Shown piece after piece: positions 1 through 9,784 of a DNA stretch of 64,000 nucleotides. This stretch comes from an uncultured Planctomycetaceae bacterium (GTDB lineage Bacteria > Planctomycetota > Planctomycetia > Planctomycetales > Planctomycetaceae). The notes beneath the pieces are model-generated. The model saw only the letters and a list, made by a program, of their open reading frames with translations. It was not told the origin of the DNA and did no database searches. The stretch covers positions 36,982-100,981 of the forward strand of contig CALSLT010000043.1 in the NCBI GenBank assembly GCA_943787265.1. Reading direction: 5' to 3'. How positions within the stretch are numbered: the first letter of the stretch is position 1; each line of letters starts with the position of its first letter. Made by a program: the position numbers and the translations under genes.

Positions 1-2297
1 GCCTCTACATCGTCGACATGTACCGGGGAATCATTCAGGAAGGGAACTGGACTCGCAAAGGCTCCTACTTGCGAGGCGTAATCGACAAAGAAGGCTTTGC
101 AAAGAACATCGGTCGCGGCCGGATTTACCGAGTCGTTCACGAATCGACCATTCGCGACCCGCCTCCAAAGATGCTCGACATGTCGACTGCCGAACTGGTC
201 GAGCAACTGTCGCATCCCAACGGTTGGCGTCGGGACACAGCTCAAAAGTTGATTGTCCTGCGAGGCGATAAGACCGTCGTTCCTCAACTTCAGAAGGTCG
301 TGCAGGAAGGTGCAGAACCGCTTGGGCGAATGCACGCGTTGTGGACTTTGGACGGCCTGGGAGCATCACCTCGACAATCAGCCGGGTCGGCAATTGCCGA
401 TTCAGACGCTCGCGTGAAACTTGCGGCGATTCGAATCGCTGAACCGCTGCTGGCAGACGATCCGGAGCTGGTTCAAACAGTTAGTGAAGCCGGGTTTGAC
501 GCCGACATGACGGTCGTCGTGCAGGCCATTAATTCATTGCGATTTGCGAAGACTAAAGAAGCGAAGGCGGCCATTTCAGAGATCGCCGCCGCTTATCCAG
601 AAAGTGATCTGGTGATGGCATCGGCACAGTCCAGTCTCAACTATCGCGAAGGTGGCGGGGGACCAACGTTTGCAAACTTCGATGCGGACATGATCGCGAA
701 AATGCAACGAGGCTACAGGTCCTACACGATGGTCTGCATTCGGTGTCACGGCCCCGATGCGAAGGGAGCGATTTCCAGCGACGGCCTGCAATTGGCACCT
801 TCGCTGGTTGGCTCGCCACGTCTGCTGGGACCTCCTGAAGTGTCGGCGCGAATCCTCATGCATGGCCTAGCAGTGCCGATTGACGGCAAGAAATACCCGG
901 GCGTCATGGAGTCGATGAAACGGCAGGACGACGAGTGGATCGCATCGGCGTTGACCTTTGTCCGAAACAGTTTTGGAAACACAGCTTCGCGAATTGAAGC
1001 CAGAGACGTTGCCAGCGTTCGCAGGTCAACCAGCGATCGAACAAAGCCTTATACCATTCAGGATTTCGCAGCGTACCAGAAGATTCCATCGCAGACCGTT
1101 TCGTCCTGGGCGTTCACGGCGTCGACCGGATCGAATCCTCGAAACGCCGTTGACGGCGATCGCGAATCTCGATTCGACACTCATGGCGATCAGACGCCTG
1201 GACAGTGGTTTCAGTTCGACATGGGCGAACCTTACGAGCTGACAAGTCTGGTGCTCGATGCTGCCGGAAGTGTCAATGACTACCCGCGTGGGTACGAGGT
1301 CCGACTCAGTCATGACGGCAACACATGGGACGAGCCTTCGGCGTCGGGGCGGGGAGCGGGTGTTGTGACTTCGATCGGATTAGGTCATCGAGCGTCTGGC
1401 CGCTTTGTTCGCATTTTTCAGACAGGTGCAAAGAAGGGCAATTTCTGGTCGATCCATGAGTTGTCGATCTTTGGGCGGAAAGCTGTTTCTGACGGGCGAG
1501 ATCCTCGCGACATCGGAAAACTCACCTACAACCAGTCGTGTCTTCAATGTCATGGTCGAACGGGTTCGGGGCGAGTCGATTCTGAATTGAATGCACTCGC
1601 TGTGCCAATCAATCAGCAATCGGAGATCGTAAGAAATCGCGATGCCTTTATTCGGATCGGACTTCGTGGAGTCATCTCGAAGAACGCATCGTGCCCCGCG
1701 TTGCTTGGAAACGATGACACAGACTCGACGAAGGCGGCCGCAGTCTTGTCGTATATTCGCGAGACGTTCCACTCAGGTCTTGCACCGATCACGCCTGAGC
1801 TAGTGGAAGCGACTGTTTCCGATCTTCCTGGGAAAGCCGAACCGTTTACTCGCGAGTCGCTTGCCAACTTTCTTCCGATTTCGCGAGACGTCATGACGAC
1901 GTGGAAGCTGACGGCGTCGCATGGCCAGAACGAAGTCCGCAAGGCGATCGATGGAGATCCTAAATCGAGATACAGCACCGGCACCTACATGAAGCCGGGG
2001 ATGTGGTTCGCGTTTGACATGCAGGCTGAGCACGACGTCCAAAGCATACTTCTCGACACGACGAAATCGGCTGGAGACTATCCGCGAGGATTTGCTGCCT
2101 TCACGAGCGACAACGGAACGGATTGGTCAGAGCCTGTTCTCTCTGGCGAAGGAAAAACCGCAGTCACCGAACTGGCATTGCCTGCCGGAACAAGAGCTCG
2201 CCACATCAAAATCAAACAGACCGGCGAGTTCAGTCTGTTCTGGTCGATCCACGAACTCAGTGTTTACGCAACCAAAGTATGGGCAGCCGCCGAGTGA
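1..2297 (+). CDS. PVC-type membrane-bound dehydrogenase / c-type cytochrome, 3' part
   Basis: The frame is open from base 3 (LYIVDMYRG), so the 5' end lies outside the window and the ATG at 18 is internal. Counting from that ATG, the domains are: the tail of a propeller dehydrogenase domain; HEAT-like helices at about 55-200; a haem c site CIRCH at 240-244; an F5/8 type C (discoidin) domain at about 365-490; a second haem site CLQCH near 508; and a second discoidin domain at about 625-755. This architecture is characteristic of large secreted or periplasmic planctomycete oxidoreductases thought to act on sugars or polysaccharides. The discoidin repeats probably bind carbohydrate (inference). 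The family is clear; the substrate is not. Confidence 0.85.
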   Translation, partial: LYIVDMYRGIIQEGNWTRKGSYLRGVIDKEGFAKNIGRGRIYRVVHESTIRDPPPKMLDMSTAELVEQLSHPNGWRRDTAQKLIVLRGDKTVVPQLQKVVQEGAEPLGRMHALWTLDGLGASPRQSAGSAIADSDARVKLAAIRIAEPLLADDPELVQTVSEAGFDADMTVVVQAINSLRFAKTKEAKAAISEIAAAYPESDLVMASAQSSLNYREGGGGPTFANFDADMIAKMQRGYRSYTMVCIRCHGPDAKGAISSDGLQLAPSLVGSPRLLGPPEVSARILMHGLAVPIDGKKYPGVMESMKRQDDEWIASALTFVRNSFGNTASRIEARDVASVRRSTSDRTKPYTIQDFAAYQKIPSQTVSSWAFTASTGSNPRNAVDGDRESRFDTHGDQTPGQWFQFDMGEPYELTSLVLDAAGSVNDYPRGYEVRLSHDGNTWDEPSASGRGAGVVTSIGLGHRASGRFVRIFQTGAKKGNFWSIHELSIFGRKAVSDGRDPRDIGKLTYNQSCLQCHGRTGSGRVDSELNALAVPINQQSEIVRNRDAFIRIGLRGVISKNASCPALLGNDDTDSTKAAAVLSYIRETFHSGLAPITPELVEATVSDLPGKAEPFTRESLANFLPISRDVMTTWKLTASHGQNEVRKAIDGDPKSRYSTGTYMKPGMWFAFDMQAEHDVQSILLDTTKSAGDYPRGFAAFTSDNGTDWSEPVLSGEGKTAVTELALPAGTRARHIKIKQTGEFSLFWSIHELSVYATKVWAAAE

Positions 2298-2369
2298 GAA
2301 CTTGTGCGGTAGAAGGATGCGTCGCCGGCAATATCACTGACGTGTCGGTTCGGTGCGACAACAAGGTGA

Positions 2370-3428
2370 CTATGGATGAGGTCGCCAGCGCTCCGTGAGG
2401 TCGCTCCATGTCGGACCGTTGGTGGTTGGTCGTTGCTGCAGGCATGGCGAACGCTCTATGACCTGTTCAAACAGCGTGACGATTGCCTCGCCCATTTCCC
2501 ATAACGCGTGACGAAAGTCTGCTTTGTCGGCAAGTCTGACCATCTCTGAGTAGCGGAGTCCTCCGGACTGTCGAGTCAATTCTTCGTCGCAGTGCCATTC
2601 CGATTTCCGCTTCTTAAGTCGATAGAGCTTCAACAATCGCGGGTTGCGGATCGCCTGGTAACGTCGGTTCTGTTGCAGAACCTCGTTCAGAAGAGGGGCC
2701 AGATTCGGTGCCCATGCGTTTGGGAAGTGCGCTGCAAGTTCTCCTCGCGGCTGAGCAACCCGCATGTAGTGATGCTGTATTGGTTCGACTGGAGTTTCCG
2801 CGAGATCACTCAACAGGGCTGGCCAGTTGAGCCCGAATTCTTTGACGCCGATCTCGTGAAAACTGACGAGATCCTGAATGGGCCGATTCATCGGTGTGTA
2901 CTTACCACCGTGCAGATCGAGCGTGATTCCGGGGCGGATCGACTTGATCAGACTGTCGCCGACAATGTGAGCCATCCAGCCAAACAGGTACGCCAGTTTC
3001 CGCTCACCAGGTCCGAATAACTCCATCGCATCCTGGACAACCGCCGCGCAGTAGTCGGCCAGGTGGTCCCAGGGCACTGTCTGCTGGCGATCGGCCGGCG
3101 TCCATCCGAAAACGAGATGGGAACGACCATAGAATCGACGATGGATATCGCGCGGCCGGTATGACTTCCCATTGATCGAGAATGACCACGGACGAACTTC
3201 GCCGCCGGTCAGGGGGCTCTTTTCAAGCGGAGCCGTTCCATACCCGACTTCCTTTCCCGTGTCGAGGCAAACTGCTTCGGGCATGGTCTGAATGTCGCAA
3301 CCCAGATAGGCGCCGCACAGGTAGCTGGCATAGTGCCGATGGATGATCGCAGAGACCGGAAGTCGACGGTGCTCGGCCGCTTTCCCGGCAAGAACCGCGT
3401 ACATCGTGTGCCCGATGATTCCGCTCAT
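2370..3428 (-). CDS. Hypothetical protein, possibly zinc-dependent phospholipase C-like
   Basis: This is a 352-residue soluble protein without a signal peptide; it starts at an ATG and is followed by no close partner. The N-terminus (GHTMYAVLAGKAAEHRRLP), a second His-rich segment (IIHRHYASYLCG) and the motif FGWMAHIVGDSL near residue 150 resemble the helical zinc-binding scaffold of phospholipase C / S1-P1 nuclease proteins, where His and Asp residues bind metal. That assignment is inference from motif spacing only. The gene converges with the upstream cytochrome gene and is divergent from nothing obvious. I do not recognise an exact family. Confidence 0.6.
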   Translation of the reverse strand: MSGIIGHTMYAVLAGKAAEHRRLPVSAIIHRHYASYLCGAYLGCDIQTMPEAVCLDTGKEVGYGTAPLEKSPLTGGEVRPWSFSINGKSYRPRDIHRRFYGRSHLVFGWTPADRQQTVPWDHLADYCAAVVQDAMELFGPGERKLAYLFGWMAHIVGDSLIKSIRPGITLDLHGGKYTPMNRPIQDLVSFHEIGVKEFGLNWPALLSDLAETPVEPIQHHYMRVAQPRGELAAHFPNAWAPNLAPLLNEVLQQNRRYQAIRNPRLLKLYRLKKRKSEWHCDEELTRQSGGLRYSEMVRLADKADFRHALWEMGEAIVTLFEQVIERSPCLQQRPTTNGPTWSDLTERWRPHP

Positions 3429-3512
3429 TCAGATATCCTCGTTCTGCAATCTGGAATTGGGGTAGTCCAATCGCCGCAGAAGGGTATCTGATTACTCAAA
3501 CAAATTCATGAA

Positions 3513-5420
3513 TCACAAACGAGGCTTCGCCGGCTGTGATTTCGGACGTTCGGAATTCGTACTAGAGGGAGGAGTCGTCGGTCTGGAAGTCGCAGGAAGT
3601 TTGGAAATAGCCAGAGTACCGAAGATAGTTTCACCCTTCCGCACGATATAGAACTTGAGACCGTTTTCGTTGGGTAAGCTTTTAATTTGCTTCGTGACGA
3701 AATCCAGATTCTCCAGCGAGACCGTCTCCCAGATGTGTATGCCCACCAGAAGGTCGCCAGCCTGGATGCCGGCCTGACTCGCGAGCGTGCTTCCGTGAAC
3801 TGACGCAATTCGAATTCCGCCTCGAAAATTGGATTCCGTTTGGCGTAGGTCCACTACCTCTCCGAATCGAATCCCGAAGCTGCTTTCCCACTCGCTGACG
3901 TCCGGAGTAGTGATTGGTGATGTCGCAGACGTTGGCGGCTCAACGCGTTTCAGGGCTGGACCTGGGGGGAGTTCATCCAATGCCGGTGGTTGTTGGTTTT
4001 CGTTTGGAGTGCTGGACTGACGCCGTTTATCGAAGCTGACTCGCGTGGCGGCTTTTAACTTCTCTCGAAGATCGTTGACTTGCTGAAGCAGCTGCTCCTG
4101 GTCAACACGGTACTTTTTCAGCACGGCTATCCAGTTTGCATTGGCATCACCGAACTGACCCTGTACCTGGGGCGTCCCTTGGCTCACGGCTTCGGCGTCC
4201 TCAAGCCTCCTCGCACTGGTATCGGCCTGTTCATTAATTGTTTCACGAAGAGTGGCGGGGGCCCACGCCAGGTTGTCTTTGTTTTCGAGTTCCGAAATGC
4301 GTCGTTCGATAACCTGATCCGCAATTTGTTCGCGTAGAATCAATCGAGCCCGAGCCGTCATTAAGTCGGCTTCTGCACGTTCGAGTTGATACTGCTGCAA
4401 CTGCAGCCGCAGTTCGAACGCCATTTGCACGGCATTAGCGAGGTGCTCGCGTAGTTCGCCGATTCGCTTCCCGTCAGGTGCGGTCCCCGATTTAGCTTCC
4501 CGAAGTTGCTCGGCGATGTTGGCGGCTGATCGTTCGGACTTTTCATATTGCTGTTGAAGCGTTGCTGGATCGCTGCTGCGAGTGACATCCTGCAAGGCTT
4601 GGATGACGCGTTCAGCTTCGGCGACCGACTCCTCGGAGCCGCGAAAAACGACTTGGCCTTCGTCAAACCCTTCGATCTGAACGTCGAGGTCCGGACGAAG
4701 TTGCCTAAGAATTTCGATGAGTTGTGCAGGCTCACGGTGAGCAGGCCGCGTCTTCTCCGGCGAGAACCCTGTGAACCGGTACCGGTCCAACAGATTAAAC
4801 TGCGGCTTTTGCAGATGCTTGATAGCTTCGACGTCAAGCTCGGCGTCCCTGATCGATGGGTGGTTTGGCCCGTGTGTGGCACGCAGTTTCTGCAGTTGCA
4901 GTTCCGCATTTTGTAATTGCGCTGCAGCCATTCGACTTCCGAATGGCTGTGAAAATGTCAGTCCGACGTCAGCCGCTGATATGCGGGCTTCGGCGTTTCT
5001 GGCGTCCTGCAGCGCCTGTTTTTCGACGGCCTGTTCCCGCAGAACTTGTTCTTCGCGTTCGCGGATCGCGGCTTCTTTATCCAATTGTTCTTGCCGGAAC
5101 TGCTCCTGCTCGTGTCTGTGTTGGTCTGCAACCTGCGCGAGTTCGTTGACGAACTGCTCGATGTCATCGACCTGTGATTTCGAAACGCGGCCGTAGATCC
5201 GGTTGGTTGTTGGTTCTGCGGAGAAATTCAAGTTCGGAAATTGCTCGTTGAGCAAGTTCACGACGTCAGAGGCTTTCGCTACTCCCGGATCAAAACTGCT
5301 GATCGGGTCTTTATAGATTTGTGATTGAGCTGGCTCAGCCGTTGCTGCTGATTCATCCTGGGCAGCGACGTGGCACATCGGGGTGAGGCAAAGTGCCGCG
5401 ATCAACAGTGCGTGTCTCAT
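3513..5420 (-). CDS. Exported coiled-coil protein with C-terminal PDZ domain
   Basis: The product has 635 residues and a clear signal peptide (MRHALLIAALCLTPMCHVAAQ). Residues about 45-90 (VVNLLNEQFPNL...YGRVSKSQVDDIEQFV) resemble a small secretin-N/STN-like fold. The centre is a long charged coiled coil rich in Gln, Glu and Arg (about 95-190 and 280-470). A PDZ domain follows at about 510-590, with the carboxylate-loop-like segment FGIRFGEV and the typical AGIQAGDLLVGI. Its ATG overlaps the stop of the kinase gene by one base (TAATG), so the two are translationally coupled. A periplasmic effector or scaffold of the sigma/kinase operon is plausible, but its function is unknown. Confidence 0.8.
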   Translation of the reverse strand: MRHALLIAALCLTPMCHVAAQDESAATAEPAQSQIYKDPISSFDPGVAKASDVVNLLNEQFPNLNFSAEPTTNRIYGRVSKSQVDDIEQFVNELAQVADQHRHEQEQFRQEQLDKEAAIREREEQVLREQAVEKQALQDARNAEARISAADVGLTFSQPFGSRMAAAQLQNAELQLQKLRATHGPNHPSIRDAELDVEAIKHLQKPQFNLLDRYRFTGFSPEKTRPAHREPAQLIEILRQLRPDLDVQIEGFDEGQVVFRGSEESVAEAERVIQALQDVTRSSDPATLQQQYEKSERSAANIAEQLREAKSGTAPDGKRIGELREHLANAVQMAFELRLQLQQYQLERAEADLMTARARLILREQIADQVIERRISELENKDNLAWAPATLRETINEQADTSARRLEDAEAVSQGTPQVQGQFGDANANWIAVLKKYRVDQEQLLQQVNDLREKLKAATRVSFDKRRQSSTPNENQQPPALDELPPGPALKRVEPPTSATSPITTPDVSEWESSFGIRFGEVVDLRQTESNFRGGIRIASVHGSTLASQAGIQAGDLLVGIHIWETVSLENLDFVTKQIKSLPNENGLKFYIVRKGETIFGTLAISKLPATSRPTTPPSSTNSERPKSQPAKPRL

Positions 5421-7012
5421 TATTCGATTCCTTCCGGAAGAAAAGTTGAGCTGGCAGCCGGAGTTTTTTCAAAGTCGGATTGAGTTTCCTCAGCGAGGCG
5501 TTGAGCTGTTCGCCGAATGTCAAATGGCGAAACGCCACCGTCGTCGTACCACGCGGTATCGTCGGAGGTCGGCTTGCCGGTCAGTGATTGGACTTCGTCT
5601 TTTGCAGTTGGTTCAACTGCTTCCGCAACGTTGGTCGAAGGCAACTCTTGTCGTGGGACGACAGCGTTGTCCGTCGTCTGGTGTGGGCTGGTGGCTGTAC
5701 CCAAAGACTGCGAGTCTTCCACAACGGGATGCTCGTTGGGACTTGGATTCACAGGCGGCGTTCCAAAGTAGAGCGAGGATGCGACGACAAAGGCCGTCGT
5801 CGCCATCGTTATCACCGTGCCAGTTCGTTTCCTCGGCCATTGCCAGTTGGACGCCGTCTGCAGTTCATCAGGCAGGGGCGTGTTTGGCGAGTGTTCATGG
5901 ACAAGGCATCGTTGCAGCAGGTCGGACAGTTCTGCCGCAGTCGTGAATCGATCGTTGGCTGACTTGCTGTGCAGCTTCTCGATCACGTGGCACAGCCAGT
6001 CGGGGATCTGTGGATTGATCTCACGGATTGGCCTCGGTTCGTTGTCGGTAATGCGACGAAGAATTCCGTACGCACTGTCTGCTCGAAACGGAACACGTCC
6101 GGTGCAGGCGGTGTAGAGAACGCTGCCCAGGCTGAAGAGGTCACTGCGGTGGTCGATCGCGTCTCCACGAGCCTGTTCGGGAGACATGTACTGAGGCGTG
6201 CCAGCGATGACTCCTGTGCGAGTAACCGAAGCGTCGTCTACGGCTCGAGCGAGGCCGAAGTCTGTGATGACCAGCCGCTCAATCCCGTCGCTCAGCAGTA
6301 TGTTTGCTGGTTTGATGTCTCGATGAACCAGTCCCTGTTGATGAGCTGCGGCAAGCCCCGCAGCAATCTGGCTGCCGATGCGAAGAACTTCGACGACAGG
6401 CAGCGAGCCGCGTTCATCGATTCGTTTCTGAAGTGACTGCCCGCGTGCATACGGCATGACCAGGTACGGCAGGCCATTTGCTTCGGCCACACCGTAGATG
6501 TCGATGACGTTTTCGTGAGTCATTGCCGCCGCGGCCTGAGCTTCACGGGCGAACCGTTTTCGTGCAGCTCCGCTTGTGGCGAGGTGAGGGGCCATGACCT
6601 TGATCGCGACCACTCGACTGAGCGGTCGGTCGAATCCTTTCAGCACGGCTCCCATTCCACCGCAACCGATGACGCCGCTGATCTCATATCCGTCAAGCCG
6701 CCCAAGCATCTGAGGATCGTCCGTCGGCGCGAGGGACTTCAGCAGACGATCGACATCAAAACTTCGTTGTGAGCGTTCTCCGTTTGTGCCGCTTAAAGAA
6801 GACAACGGTTCCAGGTCCGAAGCGTCGTCCTGCAGGTAGGCACCTGCCTTGTTCCACGTATCCGGATCAGCCGTCTGTTGCCACAATGCGTCGCGGCATT
6901 CTTCACAGTGGCTCAGGTGCTCTTCGAAGGTTGCCTGCTGTGACGGTGTCATGCGGCTGTCGACGAAGTCTTCGATCCGCTGCCGGTCGCACTGCTCATG
7001 TTTGAGGCTCAT
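5420..7012 (-). CDS. Serine/threonine protein kinase with N-terminal zinc-finger
   Basis: The 530-residue product starts with an anti-sigma-type zinc finger (HLSHCEEC, His33-Cys36-Cys39). A complete Hanks-type kinase domain follows at about 109-372: Gly loop GCGGMG, Lys138 in VAIKVM, catalytic HRD at 230-232, DFG at 251-253, and SPEQ at 277-280. A single membrane span lies at about 399-416, followed by a Ser/Thr/Pro-rich extracytoplasmic tail. Its start overlaps the end of the ECF sigma gene by four bases (ATGA). In planctomycetes such kinases are regularly coupled to ECF sigma factors. The zinc finger suggests direct sigma binding (inference), giving kinase-gated control of transcription. 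Confidence 0.93.
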   Translation of the reverse strand: MSLKHEQCDRQRIEDFVDSRMTPSQQATFEEHLSHCEECRDALWQQTADPDTWNKAGAYLQDDASDLEPLSSLSGTNGERSQRSFDVDRLLKSLAPTDDPQMLGRLDGYEISGVIGCGGMGAVLKGFDRPLSRVVAIKVMAPHLATSGAARKRFAREAQAAAAMTHENVIDIYGVAEANGLPYLVMPYARGQSLQKRIDERGSLPVVEVLRIGSQIAAGLAAAHQQGLVHRDIKPANILLSDGIERLVITDFGLARAVDDASVTRTGVIAGTPQYMSPEQARGDAIDHRSDLFSLGSVLYTACTGRVPFRADSAYGILRRITDNEPRPIREINPQIPDWLCHVIEKLHSKSANDRFTTAAELSDLLQRCLVHEHSPNTPLPDELQTASNWQWPRKRTGTVITMATTAFVVASSLYFGTPPVNPSPNEHPVVEDSQSLGTATSPHQTTDNAVVPRQELPSTNVAEAVEPTAKDEVQSLTGKPTSDDTAWYDDGGVSPFDIRRTAQRLAEETQSDFEKTPAASSTFLPEGIE

Positions 7013-7680
7013 CGTTCACCTCCCGACGGCTCGTTGTGAGCACTGGTAGTCTTTTGACTGTCGGAGTCGAGGCAAGCTTCTTCGGCGGACGTCCAGTCAA
7101 AGTGATTGACCACTTCCTTGAGCCGCTGCATGACCCGACTTCGTGCGGTATAGATAGAGCCCAGAGTTCGGCCAGTGGACTCAGCAACGTCGTTGCACGA
7201 TTCGCCTTCGACCATCGTTTGCCAGAACGCGGACCAGGTCGAGTCCGTGAACTCGTGGTGAATCCTTGCCGCTGCCCAACGAAACGCCTGACGGTCAAGT
7301 TCCCGTCGTAGTTCATCTTCTGATGGATCGGGATGATCAGCGAGGTCCTGCAGTTGTTCGTGAATGCTGGTGCCACCTCGAGCGGCGTCGGGACGGACTC
7401 GTCGAATGGCATCGATGGCCGTGTTCCGAGCGACAGTTGCCAACCATCGTCGGAGTCCGCCAGAAGGCTTGCCGGATTCCCACTGCTCAACCTGCCGCAT
7501 CACCTTCTGGAGAACATCCTGAACCAGATTTTGAGCGTCTACATCCTGGAGCCCGTGTCGCCGTCCGACTCGATAAAGCAGCGGACGATAGATCGAAACA
7601 AATTCAGCCCACGCCTGAAGATCCTGCGGATCACGCACGCGAGCAAGCAGAGTTTCGTTGGTGGCTGGTTCTGTCATCAC
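7009..7680 (-). CDS. ECF-type RNA polymerase sigma factor
   Basis: This is a 223-residue sigma-70 family protein. Region 2 lies at about 24-100 (AWAEFVSIYRPLLYRVGRRHGL, then LRRWLATVARNTAIDAIRR) and region 4 at about 135-192 (SCNDVAESTGRTLGSIYTARSRVMQRLKE, a helix-turn-helix). A tail of about 30 residues follows region 4. It is the first gene of an overlapping three-gene unit (sigma, zinc-finger kinase, PDZ protein) and therefore the likely sensor-to-transcription link. Two adjacent Met codons open the frame and either could be used. Confidence 0.93.
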   Translation of the reverse strand: MMTEPATNETLLARVRDPQDLQAWAEFVSIYRPLLYRVGRRHGLQDVDAQNLVQDVLQKVMRQVEQWESGKPSGGLRRWLATVARNTAIDAIRRVRPDAARGGTSIHEQLQDLADHPDPSEDELRRELDRQAFRWAAARIHHEFTDSTWSAFWQTMVEGESCNDVAESTGRTLGSIYTARSRVMQRLKEVVNHFDWTSAEEACLDSDSQKTTSAHNEPSGGER

Positions 7681-7760
7681 GGATTTTGTTTCCTGGATTC
7701 ATCCCCTGAATAGTTAACGCACGGGTGGCAAAAACCTGTCACAAAAGAATCAAATTTTTC

Positions 7761-8744
7761 TTAACCAGTGGCGTCACGGAAGCGGGCGGCGGCGTCCTCG
7801 GGAGACACAACGTTGATCCAGGAGCCAGAACCGATTTCGAAGCCGGCAATACCGGTCAGCCGCGGAGTGATCGTCAAGTGCCAACGGTAAGCATGACGAC
7901 GTGCGTCGCGTGGCGGAGCGGTGTGCAGGGCCAGATTGAACGGCGCATCTGGAAATACATCGTTGAGCGATTTGAGAGCGTTTTTCAGAAGCCTGGCGAG
8001 CAGTGTCAGGTCGCGGTCGGATGTTGACTCGAAGCCAGGCAGCGAGGCTTTCGGATAAAGGCACATCTGCCCCGAAAAACGGCTTGCGAATGGGCAGTGA
8101 AGAATGTACTCGTCGGCTAACGCGACGATTCTCGATTCGTCGTCGAGTTCGCGGTCGAGCATTTCGGACCAGGCGTTGGTTTCAGTTTGATCGAAATGCT
8201 TCTGCCCGGCTGCGAGTTCGGCTTCAATTTCCGGAGGCATGAACGACGTCGCCAGAAGTTGCGAATGAACGTGTTCGAGTGAAGCTCCGGCTGCAGCTCC
8301 TTCGTTCTTGAAAATCATCGTGTGTGTGATGGCTTCGTCGGAGCTGACAACAGCCAGACGATCCCGCCAGGCTTGCATCACTCGAGCGATCTGGGCGGCG
8401 GGAAGGTTCCGCGTTGCTTTTTCGTGCAATGGGCTTTCGACGATCACGTCGTGGTAGCCGGCTGCAGATTTCCGCTCGAAGTAGTCGGACGTGGGGAGCT
8501 CCGCCGACGAAGAGGCGACCGCAGGGTATCGGTTGGGGATGACTCTGACGGCCCATTCGTCAGTTGAGTCGTCGTCTGGGATCGTCAGGACGGCATCTGG
8601 AGTTGCTGTCTCGTTCCCTTTACAGAAGGGGCAACTTTCTGACGCAGTAGATCTGTGTGGTTCATGGTCGAACGGTCGTGCCACCCGTTCTGGAGCGACG
8701 ATCACGCAGTCGCCGAGAATCGGATCCTTCCGAAGTTCTGCCAT
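7761..8744 (-). CDS. galT: Galactose-1-phosphate uridylyltransferase
   Basis: This 327-residue HIT-superfamily enzyme transfers UMP between UDP-glucose and galactose-1-phosphate (Leloir pathway). Visible features are a zinc-type pair CPFC (38-41), VRVIPNRYPA, the nucleotide-transfer site EHVHSQ (His158/His160), and the C-terminal signature RWHLTITPRLT with AGFEIGSG. The length fits the family. It lies 81 bases beyond the start of the sigma gene's upstream side and is a separate unit. Related planctomycete proteins sometimes act on other nucleotide sugars, so the substrate is assigned by family. Confidence 0.88.
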   Translation of the reverse strand: MAELRKDPILGDCVIVAPERVARPFDHEPHRSTASESCPFCKGNETATPDAVLTIPDDDSTDEWAVRVIPNRYPAVASSSAELPTSDYFERKSAAGYHDVIVESPLHEKATRNLPAAQIARVMQAWRDRLAVVSSDEAITHTMIFKNEGAAAGASLEHVHSQLLATSFMPPEIEAELAAGQKHFDQTETNAWSEMLDRELDDESRIVALADEYILHCPFASRFSGQMCLYPKASLPGFESTSDRDLTLLARLLKNALKSLNDVFPDAPFNLALHTAPPRDARRHAYRWHLTITPRLTGIAGFEIGSGSWINVVSPEDAAARFRDATG

Positions 8745-8809
8745 AGTTTTCGTCTGTTTCGTGTCAGAGCGAGAAGTTGCCCGTGGCTGTGTCGGTGATT
8801 GTGATCAGT

Positions 8810-9784
8810 TCATTGCTGTGTTTCGATATAGCCGAGCGATTTCAGAAACGCGTCCAGTTGAATGATGGTTCTGTGATAGTTGCGGTTTGCTTTTGCACGC
8901 GATTCGCCTTTGCCGCGGCCAGCGTTGAAGAAACCGTGAATCTGGTCTTTGTGCGGCATCAGGTCGCAACGATTGCCGGCGGCGATCATTAGTTTTGCGA
9001 ATTCTTCGACGCTGGCAAACAGGACGGTCGGATCTGCCGTTCCGTGAAAAATGATCGACGGTGGCAGGCCTTCGCGAACGTGATTGATCGGTGCTATTTC
9101 TTCCGGCTTTCCCTGAGTTCGTTCTGTGATGTCGTCGAGCTTGTCTTCTGGAACGAGCTTCAGACCATCGACCTGAGTCAACGCCACTGCCGGGTTAAAC
9201 AGGACCATCGCATTCGGGGATGAGCTGATCGATGTGTCCTCGGAGTCGCGTTCAAAGCCCTTGATGGTTGCAGTCGCCGCGGCGAGGTGTCCGCCGGCTG
9301 AACCACCGCCGGCAGCAATTCGATTCGGATCGATCCCCAGGCGTTTTGCATTTTTTCGCGTCCAACGAATCGCCGATTTGGCATCTTCAATGCAGTCCTG
9401 CGGCCAGGCGTCCTGACGACTCTTAACGCGATAGTCGACAGAAATCGCGACCATGCCCCGTTCAGCCAAATGCTGGCAGTGCGGCAGAAATTGTCCAGGA
9501 GTGCCTCCTCGCCAGCCGCCGCCGAAGAAGAATACGATTGCCGGCCGCCGATCTGCGGCGACATGCCCCTTGGGTTCGAAGATGTAAGCGTTCAACGAAA
9601 CGTCGCCGACGCGCTTGTAGATCTCGATCCGCGAACCAGGCATGTCCGGCGGATATTTCCAGCTTGTAGCCGGCTCCGGTGGATCGCTTGCGAGGACTCG
9701 ATCAGGAAGTGTCAAATCGGCGCCGAGAATCAGCAGAGCCATCAAGAGAAGTACAACTGAACGCAGCCTGGCAGCCATAATCAT
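8810..9784 (-). CDS. Exported alpha/beta hydrolase (esterase/lipase-like)
   Basis: The 324-residue product has an N-terminal signal or membrane segment (about 5-25). The fold signature is clear: oxyanion-hole segment FFFGGGWRGG; nucleophile GGGSAGGH (Ser162); acid in HGTADP; and base His in QIHGFF near the C-terminus. It belongs to the BD-FAE/acetyl-esterase type, common in planctomycetes next to sulfatases and carbohydrate genes; a deacetylase of polysaccharides is a reasonable guess. The promoter side faces a 530-bp region without a gene. Confidence 0.85.
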   Translation of the reverse strand: MIMAARLRSVVLLLMALLILGADLTLPDRVLASDPPEPATSWKYPPDMPGSRIEIYKRVGDVSLNAYIFEPKGHVAADRRPAIVFFFGGGWRGGTPGQFLPHCQHLAERGMVAISVDYRVKSRQDAWPQDCIEDAKSAIRWTRKNAKRLGIDPNRIAAGGGSAGGHLAAATATIKGFERDSEDTSISSSPNAMVLFNPAVALTQVDGLKLVPEDKLDDITERTQGKPEEIAPINHVREGLPPSIIFHGTADPTVLFASVEEFAKLMIAAGNRCDLMPHKDQIHGFFNAGRGKGESRAKANRNYHRTIIQLDAFLKSLGYIETQQ

